DNA of 64,000 nt from Theristus sp. LFF4_11 (lineage: Eukaryota; Nematoda; Chromadorea; Monhysterida; Xyalidae), in the NCBI GenBank assembly GCA_030248135.1, contig JASANC010002019.1, forward strand, positions 1 through 64,000. Reading direction: 5' to 3'. A program made the translations under genes and the position numbers. The notes beneath the pieces are model-generated. The model worked only from the letters and a program-made list of their open reading frames with translations, made no database searches and was not told the origin of the DNA. This document shows, one piece after another, positions 20,331 to 32,375 of this stretch. Positions within the stretch are counted from its first letter, which is position 1; every line of letters starts with the position of its first letter.

Positions 20331-21039
20331 CATCGCTTCAGAGCAGCAACCGGCGTTTGGTAGATTATTTTTAATTGAGAATTTTATTTTATTTTCGCTG
20401 TTTTTTCATTTGAAGTTTTTTCAAGTCATATGGTCTGTTTATAAGAACTTATCAGAAACAGGTGACGTCATAATCGTCGGATGTTCTCAACAACATGTGT
20501 GAAACCGCAGAGCGGTCCCTTTTTGCTTTTTTATAATGCATACAATTGTTGCAAGATCAGTATGATCTAAAGCATTCGAACGCATTCCGAAAATATGCCA
20601 TCGCCGTTGTGATTGTCTTTGATAATACGTGCAAATTTATCACAAGAAAATTCTATACATTGTACGTGAATGAAAAAGTCTTCCGTAAAAATGTCTATCT
20701 TCATCAATTAAAATATGAACATACATGTATGAAAATGAGTATTCGATTGAAAGCTGTTCAAAGTTTGAAAAATTCGAAATTTTTTGGCATACGTAAGTTT
20801 TGGTATGTGCAATGTTTAAAAGTACAAATAAGCTCACCGTCATATGCAAAGAACAAAGAAGAACAACCCACAGTAAAAAACACATGAACGCTAAATCTTT
20901 TTGCAGCAAAATGAGACACCAGAAAACACCGAAAACAGTAATGCATTTGAAAGGGAATATACAGAAGAATATATGTATATCACACGAACAACGACAACGA
21001 CACACAACGGTTAAAAACATCCCAAAAGAAAACAATTAC

Positions 21040-21206
21040 AGTCGAACTCTAAATTATAGGGAATCACCTGAGTCGTTGGTAATCACGTGATGCATGCGTT
21101 CTGTGCAGGCATTGCTGTGGTGGCGTAGTTTGGTTTGCACAAAAAAGCATGTGTACCACGTGACCACCAACCAATCAGCTGATTCCCTATAATTTAGCGT
21201 TCGACT
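21040..21206. mobile_element. MITE family E (copy 2)
   Basis: Ends GTCGAACTCTAAATTATAGG and CCTATAATTTAGCGTTCGAC are near-perfect inverted repeats. Interior GTAATCACGTGATGCATGCG contains a palindromic CACGTG core. Confidence 0.85.
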
Positions 21207-21335
21207 TTAATTCTATATAAACAAGTAACAAGTGGTTTCGTTCTTTAACATCATCTAACAATCATTTGGTTTCTGCTAAAATGAAAAACTGTCAAACGCT
21301 GAAAAAACTACAAAAAAAACTCAAAAAAATTATAA

Positions 21336-22790
21336 TCAGATCTTTTCATGATCCGTTGCATTATAACCGCTCGCAGTCCGTCCCGGCGTCAACGGCGGAC
21401 TCTCGCTTCTCGACCGCGACTCCTCGCGATGGCGGTCTTTCTCGCTTCCGAACTGTCCCTCAACGCCGCACTCTAGTCCGGCGCTCGATATCGTGCCGAA
21501 ACGAGCGAGTATACGCCCAGCGCCGGCCAGTTGCTGCTGTACCTGCGTCGACGGCAGTATCTGCGAGGTCGTCGTCGTCTTCCGGCGACCCATCAAGCGC
21601 GTCTGCTCGCTGAAGTTCACCGCGGCGCCCGTTCGCGTCTGCGGCGGCGGCGGTACGCCTACAGCGGTGCCCGATGCGGTCGAGAACAAGCGCGGATACT
21701 TGCGGCGTGCCGATTCGGCGCTGCCGACCATCAGCGGCGCGGGCGGCGCAGTGGCACCGTGCGATTGTGGGTCGGCCGTGCTGACGAGAGCGTCCTGCGC
21801 CAGGTTGGCGACGACGTTGTTCGCGAGCGCACTGATCGTCTGACCGCGTTGCGACGAGTACTTTCGACTGTGGTGTGTGTTCGCCGTGGCGGGTGGCGCC
21901 CCCGCGGCGGCGGTCGTTGCTGCCGCTGTGACCGCGCATTGACCGACCGACGGAGCGGCCACGATGTACAGTAGTCGGCGACACGTTTGACAGAAGCGAA
22001 TACTGGAAGACTCGCAAGCATATATACGTATGACCTATTTTTTAAACGGGTCCCACTGAAATGACGTCATGTGCCGCCAAACATGCGCTTGTCGTTCACA
22101 GCAAACCAGACTTTCCGTTTAGCCGGTTTCTTCCTGTAAACAAATGGTAAATGTCGAATCAAACACATCAAACTGACATGTTAGTGCCTGTACTTTGACA
22201 AACGGGCGTTTTTAAAGCAAATGACGTCATTTTAGTCCGGACACACGTTTGAATAAATCCACAATAGTTTTGGAGAGTTTTGTTTTGTGGACAGGATGTG
22301 CTGAGAATGACAAGAAACGGCATCCCGCTGGCGGGCAGCTAGGGGGACACTACCCCAGCTGACCGGAGCTTGAAGACCGGAGACTGGATCAGTTTGAAGG
22401 TTTCGCTGGCCAAAAAACGGTGAACGCAGACCGTAAATCTAGTGAATGACTTTCTAATTGGACGACTGAAAAGTGGAAACGTTTCATTAAACAAAAAAAC
22501 ACCTTCACACACACAAACCTGACGATCAGCAGCAACACGGCGACGAGCACGAGGCAAATCTGCGACACGGTCAACACGAGCACGTACGACTCGATGGAGG
22601 CCAGATGCCTTCGACACGCCTCGACGGCGTCCATCGAGCGCATGTAGCGACCCCAGACGTCCTCGATCGAGAACAAAGTCGAATGTCTTGAGCCGGCGCT
22701 GCCGCCGCCGCCGCCGCTGTAGGCGTCTTGGAACGATCGCGCAGCGCTCGACGACGCCGGATGGGCGGAGTGACGCTGCGACGAGGACAT
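21336..22790 (-). CDS. Single-pass membrane protein, two exons (22519-22790, 21336-22002), unknown family
   Basis: ATG at 22790 opens a Ser/Ala/Gly-rich segment with a poly-Gly run (SGGGGG) and SIEDVWGRYMRSMDAVEACR. A clear membrane helix follows (YVLVLTVSQICLVLVAVLLL). The donor GTCAG|GTTTGT is phase 2; the acceptor CTTCCAG|TATTCG continues with SIRFCQTCRRLLYIVAAPSV, i.e. Cys and Arg just after the helix. A long Ala/Ser/Thr/Pro-rich tail ends in TASGYNATDHEKI before the stop at 21336. Total about 312 residues, both exons GC-rich at third positions. No signal peptide, so the N-terminus topology is open; basic residues after the helix suggest the tail is cytosolic. Function unknown. Confidence 0.65.
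22029..22268. mobile_element. MITE family D (copy 1), about 240 bp
   Basis: Imperfect inverted ends of the type TTTGAACGTGTCCCACTGAA / TTTAGTCCGGACACGTTTGA, each followed inwards by AATGACGTCAT. Conserved core: GCCGCCAAACATGCGCTTG and ACTTTCCGTTTAGCCGG. Copies at 35690-35926 (opposite strand) and 54119-54364. It lies in the intron of the 21.3-22.8 kb gene. Each end carries TGACGTCA, a CRE-type palindrome. Confidence 0.85.
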
Positions 22791-25700
22791 CTGGTTTTTG
22801 GTGTCCAGTTCGGGATTTTATGGAGAACGCGTGATTTTCAGGGAGCTTTTTTGAAATTTGTCATATCATCTCGGGTGTTCGCAATTCTCGACGGGTGTCG
22901 AAGTGCACGACGTTCTGATCTGACAGTTTTTGTCGGAGTTTCGCAAAATGAATTAATGAAAATGAATGTTTGAAGGGAGATCTAATTCAATGAATGTCTG
23001 AAATTCAGAAAAAAACGAGAAAGTACCGCGACGAGCTGCAAAGAAACAACGACCATCATTACAAATTTGCCAATGTTTTCTTTTCGGCAAGACATTCAGA
23101 AAACCTGAAATAGCAAAAAAAAGCAAAAAAGTCATTGAAGAGATCGTAAACTTACGCAATTTCCCTGTGTGAAGTTTCGGATAACTTTTTGTCGTTTACG
23201 AACAAGCACACAAGAACATAAAAAGGATTATTACATTGAATGAACGCCATAACAATTCTCAACCACATACATTAACGAATCGGAGACAAAAACACACTTG
23301 CGAAATTAGTCTCATATTACGATAGGTCGTTTCGAAAAGACATCTTTTTTCGTGCACCTAATTTGAGTAATAAAGACAGGTCACGTTAGAGACGCTGTTA
23401 AAATGCGTGAAACGGCACAATGATATTTTTGTTCAATTTTCGTTCAAAACCAATTGTACGGTTCTTCGCTTGTTAGTGAAAAGAATTTTAGCCGTTACTT
23501 TAGAGGAAATGAAATTTGAAAATATGAACGTACATACTGTAGCTTCATTCATCTAAACAAACTTGGTAATTAGTAATAATTATTGTTGTGCTTCAATTCA
23601 AGCTAAAAACGTGTCAACAACGATAAGACCATGGAATGGCACTTGATGAAAGGTAGGTAGGAGAAACGACAAAAAAACCATGTACAGACAACATAATTAC
23701 TGGGTTTTTCAGCGAAAATTACGTCAGCAGTAAAGAGAAGCTTGTGACTCTGCTTTCCTGCTTCTTCCATTCTCTATGTTCGTAACGGTAACAGCAGCAA
23801 TAAAAACGAAAAGCAGAACATTTCATCTGAAAGTCAAACAACAAAAGGACGAAATACACACATGTACAGTCGAACGAAACTCGGGGCCTAGAGGAATACG
23901 GTACATGTACAATTTTACCGTACTGTATTTGGGTCTTCAAACAATCTTATCAAACACTTCCGGTTTTTTTGTGAACTTAGTTTTTTGCAGTGTCACCTCA
24001 CTTGCTCTTCACAATAATCTTTTTTTGGTTATTTACTGTTAATAGCAATAGGAGCCGTGTACTTGTAACGGCAGAAACAGTGCTCTGCAGAGCCATGAAC
24101 AGAACCTTTGATTTGCAGTGACTCCACAGCCACGTGTAGCTTAGTTCAACGTTAGCAGCCATACACACACGACGTAACATGGATGGACTGCATCTGGAGA
24201 TCTTATTATGAAAATTGGCCCACACACCATGAACCGCCCCCCAACCGTGTGTGTTTTCGGCCATGGATTTTGTTTCGCCGCTGCTCTTCTTATGCTAACG
24301 AAGTGATTTCTAAGCAAAGCGGCAAAAACGGCAAAGAACACAAGACAAACCAGTGAAAAACGCAATCTGAAACGCTCGTTACGATTCATCGGCCGATAAA
24401 GTGAAATAAAACAATGAAAATTTCAACACGAAAAGCAAACAGTTTTTGAACGACTGTGGAGTTTTTATCGTCCTGTTGTTTGAAAAGCCGTTAATGCTGA
24501 ATGCTGTAAGACGAAATATAATGTACCTAAGTTTTGAAAAAAAACAACAACACAACGACATATCGTTCAAGACCGAGTTTTGTTTGTTGCCAACATCAGA
24601 GCCAATCAATGTCCCCCAATTTCAGTGCAGCCAATGAATCACGAGGAACGATTGAAACATGAATTTGGAAGAAATGGGAAACCGGAAATGAGTCTAGTAT
24701 TGCGAATTCAAAGACAACAAACAATTATTTTCAGCTGCACGTTGGTCAGAAGTTTCTGATTTTGTTGTTTCCGGTTATGAAACCGAGAGAGAAATAATCA
24801 AGGCTTCCTGTAAAATATTGTGATAAAACTGATTCCAACAACGCACGTACTTCACGATAATGAGAAACTACAACAACAGCAAAGACAACTAGAAATGTTC
24901 TGCCGGTAGTTACATGACTCGTACATGTATGTATGTGACAGTTTGAAAATTAAAAATCACAAGTTGCCGTCGCCGAGTGTGATCGTGCATCATCCAACGT
25001 TCATTTGAAACTTGTTCTATTAAATTTTCAAAAGAAGCACACGACTGACACAACGATAACAGAACTGATAGAATTTTGAGCTTAGAGAGAGCCCCGATGA
25101 ACACCTTCAGAATGAAAAATACTAAATTAGCGGTTTAAAAAAACTGCCCGGCATGCACGTGAAAAGCAACATTTCTCTGCTAAGTGACTTCGGAGTGCAT
25201 ACTCGACACAGATTTTCTGCGTTTTTTTTTATTTGTCGCTTTACATTCGACGCATAAGATACTTTTTTTGGTAAAAAAAGTGCAAATGAACATCATTAGG
25301 TCTGCAAAAAAAAACAAAATAACCGTTAACAGTTGCTTAGTGTGCCTGAATGACGCCATGTAATTTGTCTGACAGATTCCATTAAACTACCAATACTTTC
25401 AAAAAGCTTATTCGTCCGGCCGACATATAGCGATATATTCATACAACGACAACAATATGATGTTTGATGCGTTGAATTTTAGTGACAAAAACAGAGAAAG
25501 TGCAGAAAATTCGTAGAGTTGCATTCCAAGCATTGTGGAGGCAAAACAATAATCAGGAAACAGCAGAAGTAACGGTTTACTTTGAGAACATTATTTCTGG
25601 TGTGCAGACCCAAAAACAGTTTTAACTGATAATGGCATCGGTGAAACCTGACTTTCTTGATTTCCCCAATAGAATTATTGAAAACACAAACAGAAAATAG

Positions 25701-26848
25701 CGCGATACACTATTTTCTGTACCCACTGCATGAAATATCACAGAATGCCATGTATGCGACAAGAACCAAGTTGACACGTGAAAAAAATAAATTGAGCGCG
25801 AGAAACATATGGTGTACATACATGTAGTAGTTTCGAACATGAGTGTACATGTACATGTATAACAAATCAAGTATGCCTTTTGGCTGAAGTTTTTCATCAG
25901 AATATTGCTCTTTTAGTTCCATATTTGAAAAATCTCACGTTCTCTTCCACATTGCTCAATAATACAAGTACCCAGTCCTTCAGGGGTTAATTTTGACACA
26001 AACACTTTTTGTTTCTTTACTGACAATTCCTGCAGCACCATTGTGGGAACGGGAACCACTAGTGAGTCGTAGTACGTGGCTTCACAATGATAACACACGG
26101 CTTGGGCGAAATCCGTCTTTTTTCCAGCCGTAGAACTTGCAGTGCTAGCTCACTATATTTGTTTAAGCCACAGGGGTAGACCCTTACATCTTTACGAGTC
26201 CGGATATATCTAATAATAAAAAAGCCCACTATTCAGAATGGCAATAAAAAAAGCACGCAAATCTCTTTATGGTGCTTTAAAAGTGGCTTGTTGTTGTTTT
26301 TTTTTTCAGAATTCCTTATCATGTCAGTACAGATGTATACCAGCAATATCTGATTTCAAAAATCGATAGCAATTAAAAACAGCTAGCTGGCTTTCGATAT
26401 AGCAGAGTACACTGAGAGACAAAGGAATCCTTCAGATATATGCTCGCCAGCTCTCAGTTAAAGAGAATTTCATGAAAAGATATCAAGATATCAACGTTGT
26501 AAAAAGACAAAAATACACACATACATGTACACACACATGTAAAAGATGCGCACATATAGCGCTGCCCGCAGTGACATTGAACTGTGTGTTCGTTGGGATA
26601 TATGCCAGAACAGATCAAACAGCGGCATGGCCAGCCGGTGCGTGCGTGCGCATGCGATCGGCTCATTTGTGTTTGGCCGGAAACAGCAGAGTCAACAGGA
26701 CAAAGAAAGCCGAAAACCGAACAAGCACAGCATTTTCGATTATGAACTGCAGCGGTTATAATTATCAATACAACTACGGAAACTGACATTCAGACACTTT
26801 CAAATTTTTATACAAAAGTTTGAACATTTCAAGAAAGACGCTAGACTT
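22791..26848. other. 4 kb intergenic stretch without a supportable gene
   Basis: AT-rich with many short ORFs lacking codon bias, plus short CA/TG runs (for example around 25855 and 26520). No shared repeat recognised. Confidence 0.4.
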
Positions 26849-27311
26849 ACCGTATTACCCCCAATAAACCCCCATGGGGGATTAATACGTCAGCGACTTT
26901 TAGGGGTGGGGGTTTATTGGTGGGGGGGGATTATTGGTGGGGGGGGTTTATTTACAAAAAAATTCTAGGGGTGGGGGTTTGTTGAAAAATGGCAAAAATA
27001 CCTTGCATGGCAGGCAAGAAAGTCGCAGAAACTTCTACTCTATATAGAAATTTCTTTTTATAACAGCCTTTTGTGATGAAATTACTATTAACTCACCTAT
27101 TTGGGGCCTTTGGTAGCACAATTTCATCATTTTCACTGCAACCAGCCACTGAATTCGCTGGGTATGTGTTTCAAACAGGTCTCCAATAATCCCCCATGGG
27201 GGATTATTTGTTGGGGGGGGGATTATTCGGAAACTGGTCGGGGGGGTGGGGGTTTATTGGTGGGGGGGATTAATGGTGGGGGGGGGGGGGTTTAATGGGG
27301 GTAATACGGTA
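26849..27311. mobile_element. MITE family C (copy 1), extreme G-rich/C-rich arms
   Basis: Ends TACCGTATTACCCCCAATAA and GGGGGTAATACGGTA are inverted. Subterminal parts are runs of ACCCCCATGGGGGATTA and GGTGGGGGGGATTATTGGTG. The middle shares GGCAAAAATACCTTGCATGG and the GTAGCACAATTTCATCATTTTCACTGC block with the copy at 41935-42381. No transposase ORF. Confidence 0.85.
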
Positions 27312-29101
27312 TCACTATTAGTATGTGTCCGTGTCGCTTCTGGAAAGTTGTTTGATTCTCCCAACAAAAAATGCACATTCATTTAACTGCACTGTATGTG
27401 CGTCGATTGATCGGTAGTTTATGACATGTACGCTTCTCGTTACGAAATGTTTCTCCATGAACACGACTTTTTAGAACTTTCAAGCAACTGATACGGCCAT
27501 CCCATCGCACAAATATGCAACACACGCCAGTGTTGTTTCCGTTTTAGTTTACAGGAAAACGGACGACAACACAAGTTTGTGCTCTTAAACCGTTTTTATG
27601 CATGTCGCCCAGTTTTTATTGTTTATGCCGTTTTCTTTTTAGTCTTGTATGGTGCTCTTGCATATTATTTGTGGAGCCTTGAGGAAATGCCGCAAACTTT
27701 GACGAGCTTTTAGTCGCCAAATCGTGAATTTTTGATTGTTGAAACTTTCGACTATTTGGTAATACGATCACAACGACGGTGAACAGTTCTACTCGTCTAC
27801 GATGACGTCAGAGTTTGTAATGAGTGCACTACAAATAGTAGCTAGCTAGCTACATCAAAACGTTTCGAGCGTCCAATATGTAACGCAGAAGCTCGAGTCC
27901 GCTCACAAACCAAAAATCCTGGTAAAAAAAAAACCTAGAACGCCAGTAATACACGGGAACGCTACGAACAAAAAAAATACATTCAATCATTTGCGCGCAG
28001 CTTCGATCATGAACGTCTGAAAATAGAATCAAACACAAAAGAGCGCACTGCATCAGCTGAAGCTGTCGAACATGAGAGGTGACAATAAGACAAGAACGAT
28101 AAAGCAAATCTGGTTACATTGATGATTCGATTGTTATATTCAGTTTCAGTCTGAACATTTACAAGCACTATCACTAAGAATGCTGGCTGGTCTCAAAAAG
28201 TACTTGAAACCGCGTTGCTTTAGCGTTAATCGCATCGACCCTGCTTCTCAAAAGCCGTGTACACTTCTGTGTCCGTTTATTTTGAAAAACACAGTTTGCT
28301 CAGTCGATTGGTGTTATGAGTTTTCGGTTTCAGCCGGCATTTTCCGCTCCGTCGCCTTTGTCACTCTGTTCACACCTAACCTGACTGGGCCGTGCCGGAG
28401 CTCCCTGTTCTTTAATAGTCACACGACCTAACACTGTACATGCATTAAGATTGTGTGTTTGTTATGATTTAGGCTGGTTTTAGCCAAGTAGGCTGGTTGA
28501 CTAAGATTGATTATCGACATTTGCATAATGCAAAATGCAATAAAAACCTGGTGTCGAAATTATATTGGGTTACACGAACGTTAAAGTAACAGACAAGACG
28601 TAACGTCGGCGTTTAGAAAAGTGATGACCAGAGGAGCATAGGCATGTACAGGAGACCCAAACAAAACCACAGTGTGAAACAAAGCCAGATGAATTCTAGT
28701 TCTCCAACTACAAGTCATTCTGCAAAAAGAGTGCCAAATTAAAAAAAACGTTATTCAGTCACCCTGCTTTTGTTTGTTTATTCGCGTCTGTTAGAAAAAA
28801 AATTTGCGCCTTATCCGTTCTTTTCTTCCATTTAGCACTTATGTTGCTAAAAAAGCTCCACATCCAAAGTACAAAACCATCGATTTTCTCTGACTGTAAT
28901 TCAATGCCGGTTGTACTTTATTAGAATCTTATGCAGCAACCAAACAAAAACTGGAAAAAAAGCGACGACAGTAAACAAAAACAATACCATACAACACATT
29001 AAAAATGATAAAAAAAGTTGTATTTATTTCACTCGAAAACAAACAACCAATTCAAACCAAGTTACACCAAGGTACATGACGGGTTCCCATATCAAGATTC
29101 A
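27312..29101. other. 1.8 kb intergenic stretch, no gene supported
   Basis: AT-rich; a GCTAGCTAGCTAC run near 27840 and no frame with codon bias. A TTTATT near 29023 (AATAAA on the minus strand) could be the polyadenylation signal of the SMYD gene. Confidence 0.4.
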
Positions 29102-32100
29102 TCATTCATTTTCTGTCACAGATTTAATCTTATCAAACACCTGCCCGCCCAAGTCTGACCCGTAGTCCATGCAAAGCCAATCGCGAGCGCCTTTTGCGCC
29201 GCAAAGGGTCACCAGCAAATCTAGCAGCTCTCTGGCCCATTTACGCGCACACGGTGATTGGTCCAGACCAGCCTTGTGATTGGTGACAACAACGCGCGCG
29301 AGAACCTAAAACGGAAAACGTTTCTCAACCAAAATCAGCGCGGGAACCACGACACGTCACAGGTCACGCATGAAGTTGTTGTTGTTGTTTACCGTAAAGT
29401 CTTGCATATAAGGTCTCCTTATATAAATTTGAAAATCAAAATTTTTTGAAAAAAGTGGCATATTTCGTGTGACAACCTTATAAGTGGGAGGAGGTCTTAT
29501 AAAGCGAACATTAGGAATTCCGGGCCTTATAAACGGGGTAGCTTTTGATCAAGTCAAAAATTTTTGAAATTTTTGCTTTCCCGCCGTCAGACACTTCGCG
29601 CACTTTTGAGTGGGGGTGGGAGGAACCTTATATGCAAGACTTTACGGTATTCCACATTTACGCCTCTCTAAGCCTCACCTGTTCATATCCGAGCGACCGA
29701 TCGGTGAAATACGCGGCGAACGCAGCGAGTGCCAGCGCGTGCAAGCGTTCACAGGTATCGGCGTCGCACTGCGCCATGTACGGTGTACACTCCAGTCGAG
29801 CGCGTGCCAACTGTACGTTCAATTCCCCGCACCACTGCGCGAGACGCTCGAGCAGGCGGTGGATTAGTGTTGTGGTTTGGGCGGTCACTTCGGCGCGCGC
29901 TAGCTTTAGCACCAGTTCGAAGGCGTGGTTTACCTATAAGTTGGAACAATTTTACAAACGAGATAACGAATGGCTAATTTTTTTGTCCAATACTAAACAC
30001 ATGAACAAACCTGTTTGGTCGTGAACGGCTGTATGAAGGCGCATTGACGGCAGATGATTTCTAAACTGCTATAGCCCTCGCTGTCAACGGAATGGAACGC
30101 TGACGAGTTTGCGGCACATTTCTCGCAGTTGTAAGACTTCTTCAAACGTTCGACCAGCTGCAGCGATTCGGATGCACACGCTGAACAGTCGCACTCGAAG
30201 TGATACTGCTGCATGAGACGCTGCCGACGTTCATGACGCTCGTGCAAACCGTACATTGCGCTAAATGTGATTGTAACATTGGATAAGATTCATCTGTATT
30301 GAAACGCAATTAAGCCAAAGAAACCACACTGTATTCTTATTTGTATTTCAGTACTGTAATAAATATTATTTATTTAACTGTAAATTTACACATGTAAATG
30401 GATTTTGAACAAAACACCCGGAAAACCTGTAATTGGTGCTTAATTCTTCGCCGGTCGCCAAATCACGAACTGCTCTTAACTCTACCGTTGACCCTTCGTT
30501 CAATTGAAACACGTTTGGAAGACACGAGTGATTTACAAGACTATATCTGAAACAGCAAAATTCCAAAAATCAATCATAACGACAAATTTTATTGTGTGAA
30601 AAAAATGAAGTCAAAGCTGCTTACACTGGAAATAGGCCGCTGGCGGATGCGGCGTTCTTTTCGGACATTATTGACGCTTCTTCATGGCGTTTTAATTGAT
30701 GATCCGGTACAAACGGTGTAATCGCATGCGCGTTGCACAGCAGTTTGTACAGGAATTCAATCGTGAACCTGAAAAAAACTGAGTTAACAGCCACTTGCAG
30801 TGGTAAACTGATGTTTTACCGCAAACGCAACGAACAGAAAAAATACTGAGCAAACTTAGACAGTGAAGTATAGGTTATCATGTAACAGGCATTTAGTTTG
30901 CCACCGGGGTAAAAAGGTTCATATGAGGAAACAAGGAAATCGCGAGAATTCGTCTTGGTATAATACTTACGGTCCTTAACTTAGCACTTCTAATTAGAGG
31001 CGTCCATCAGACTAATGTTGCACACACATGACATTTTTTAATAAATCTGCAAACACACATTATTAAATTATGCTTGAACAAAAACAGTAATTGTACATTG
31101 TACGGCTCTAACGTGGTAAAACAATGAAAAACGTAAGATTTTGAAACTCTGCATTTTATTATGGCCCATATTTCCTTCAAAAGTGTAAAAAAACGTCGAC
31201 TTGGTTGCAAATATAAAAAAAACTATAGAGAAAAAGAAAATCAGCAAAAACAAACAGTTGACATCAACTGTAGTTCTGACCTTCTGACCAGTGCTCGTCT
31301 AGCTGTTTCGGAAACACACGTCGGCCAATCCGTGTGTTCAAAGAACCGCCTTTCGGTCAAGTATTTTTCAACAATCGTCGCCGAAGCTTGCCACATTCGG
31401 TGGTTTTCGTTGAAACGGTGGCTATTCAAAGACATGAGTAGTTCAAAGTTGCTCGTTAGCGCGATCGGTGGAGCACCGTCATCCTGAGTGCCGTCCGTTT
31501 CAGTGCCGCAGCCAAACAGTGCGATCGACCGTTCCACCGACTGATTACGGGGGTCGAAGCGAATCAACTCCGATTTTGGAGTGCTAACAAGCATGCGCAC
31601 GACGTGGTGCAGTTTACCTGAGACAAATGTGCGTCGTATGTTTGTGTTTATAAGTCGGGTACAGTTATGAGATTTTCCAATGCATGGCGGGAAAGTACCT
31701 TTTGTGATCGACCTAAAGAGTGTGTGTCAAAAAGACTAAAAAACCACTTCACCGCTCCCAAATTCTGCTGATATAAGTATCCTATAATTAAAATTGACCC
31801 AATTAGTCTATTTTTCAGCTGCACCCACAAACCTGGTAAAGTCGACGTCGCTCGGGTACCGGCCGGTCGTGCTGCATCGCACTCCAAGAAATGATAGCTG
31901 GACCATGCCACCGTTCGACAGGCTTCATTGCAAAACAATATCTTTGGATCTGAACATTTGCTACATCGGATGGGTGATCCAACCGATAACGGACAACAAC
32001 AATGGTGGCACAACATTGTTCCGAGTTCGGCTGGCACGACGGACACATAAGCACGTTCACGTAGCAGCAGACTGCCGGCCGGAATCGGGCGCTTAGCGAC

Positions 32101-32375
32101 AACCATGCGACCTGCAATGCGAAAAGACCATTGTTCGAAAAATGCTTCAAAGTTCAAACGCTGTTTTGAGAATTCCGTTTATTCTGGCGAACCATTAAGC
32201 TCGTAATCACCATGCAGCTTTGCTCACCTTTCTTTGGTGTCCTCGTCAACTGTACCGATGAAGACAAATTCGGCGCATTGTCGCTGGCACCTTCGTGCAG
32301 TTCTTGAGCGCGATCGGAATCCTCCGAACGCGAAGAAGCTCGTGATGACGCTGTTTCGACGGAATCGGTATCCAT
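29102..32375 (-). CDS. SMYD-type SET/MYND protein (putative lysine methyltransferase), 8 exons, complete
   Basis: Exons: 32228-32375, 31833-32111, 31281-31617, 30625-30768, 30427-30546, 30011-30260, 29679-29933, 29102-29305; every junction keeps phase, giving about 578 residues. After a Ser/Asp-rich start comes the first SET part (GRMVVAKRPIPAGSLLLRE), then the MYND zinc finger: CHHC, CSKC, CNEAC and HFLEC spaced as in the family. The SET core has the AdoMet-site motif SLVNHSCLPNV and the ATGEELSTNY motif. The post-SET Cys cluster is FECDCSAC, followed by a helical C-terminal region. The layout matches SMYD proteins, which methylate lysines of histones or other proteins in nucleus or cytosol; SmydA/SMYD4-like rather than SMYD1-3 is a guess. 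NHSC and the GEEL-x3-Y motif are intact, so activity is plausible. The intron before the last exon holds a MITE (29391-29648). Confidence 0.9.
29391..29648. mobile_element. MITE family A (copy 2)
   Basis: Starts ACCGTAAAGTCTTGCATATA and ends TATGCAAGACTTTACGGTA. It lies inside the last intron of the SMYD gene. Confidence 0.85.

Noticed and set aside
21460..22021. Other-frame Arg-rich proteins over 21.5-22.0 kb
   Set aside because: Shadows of the GC-rich exon 21336-22002 on the minus strand.
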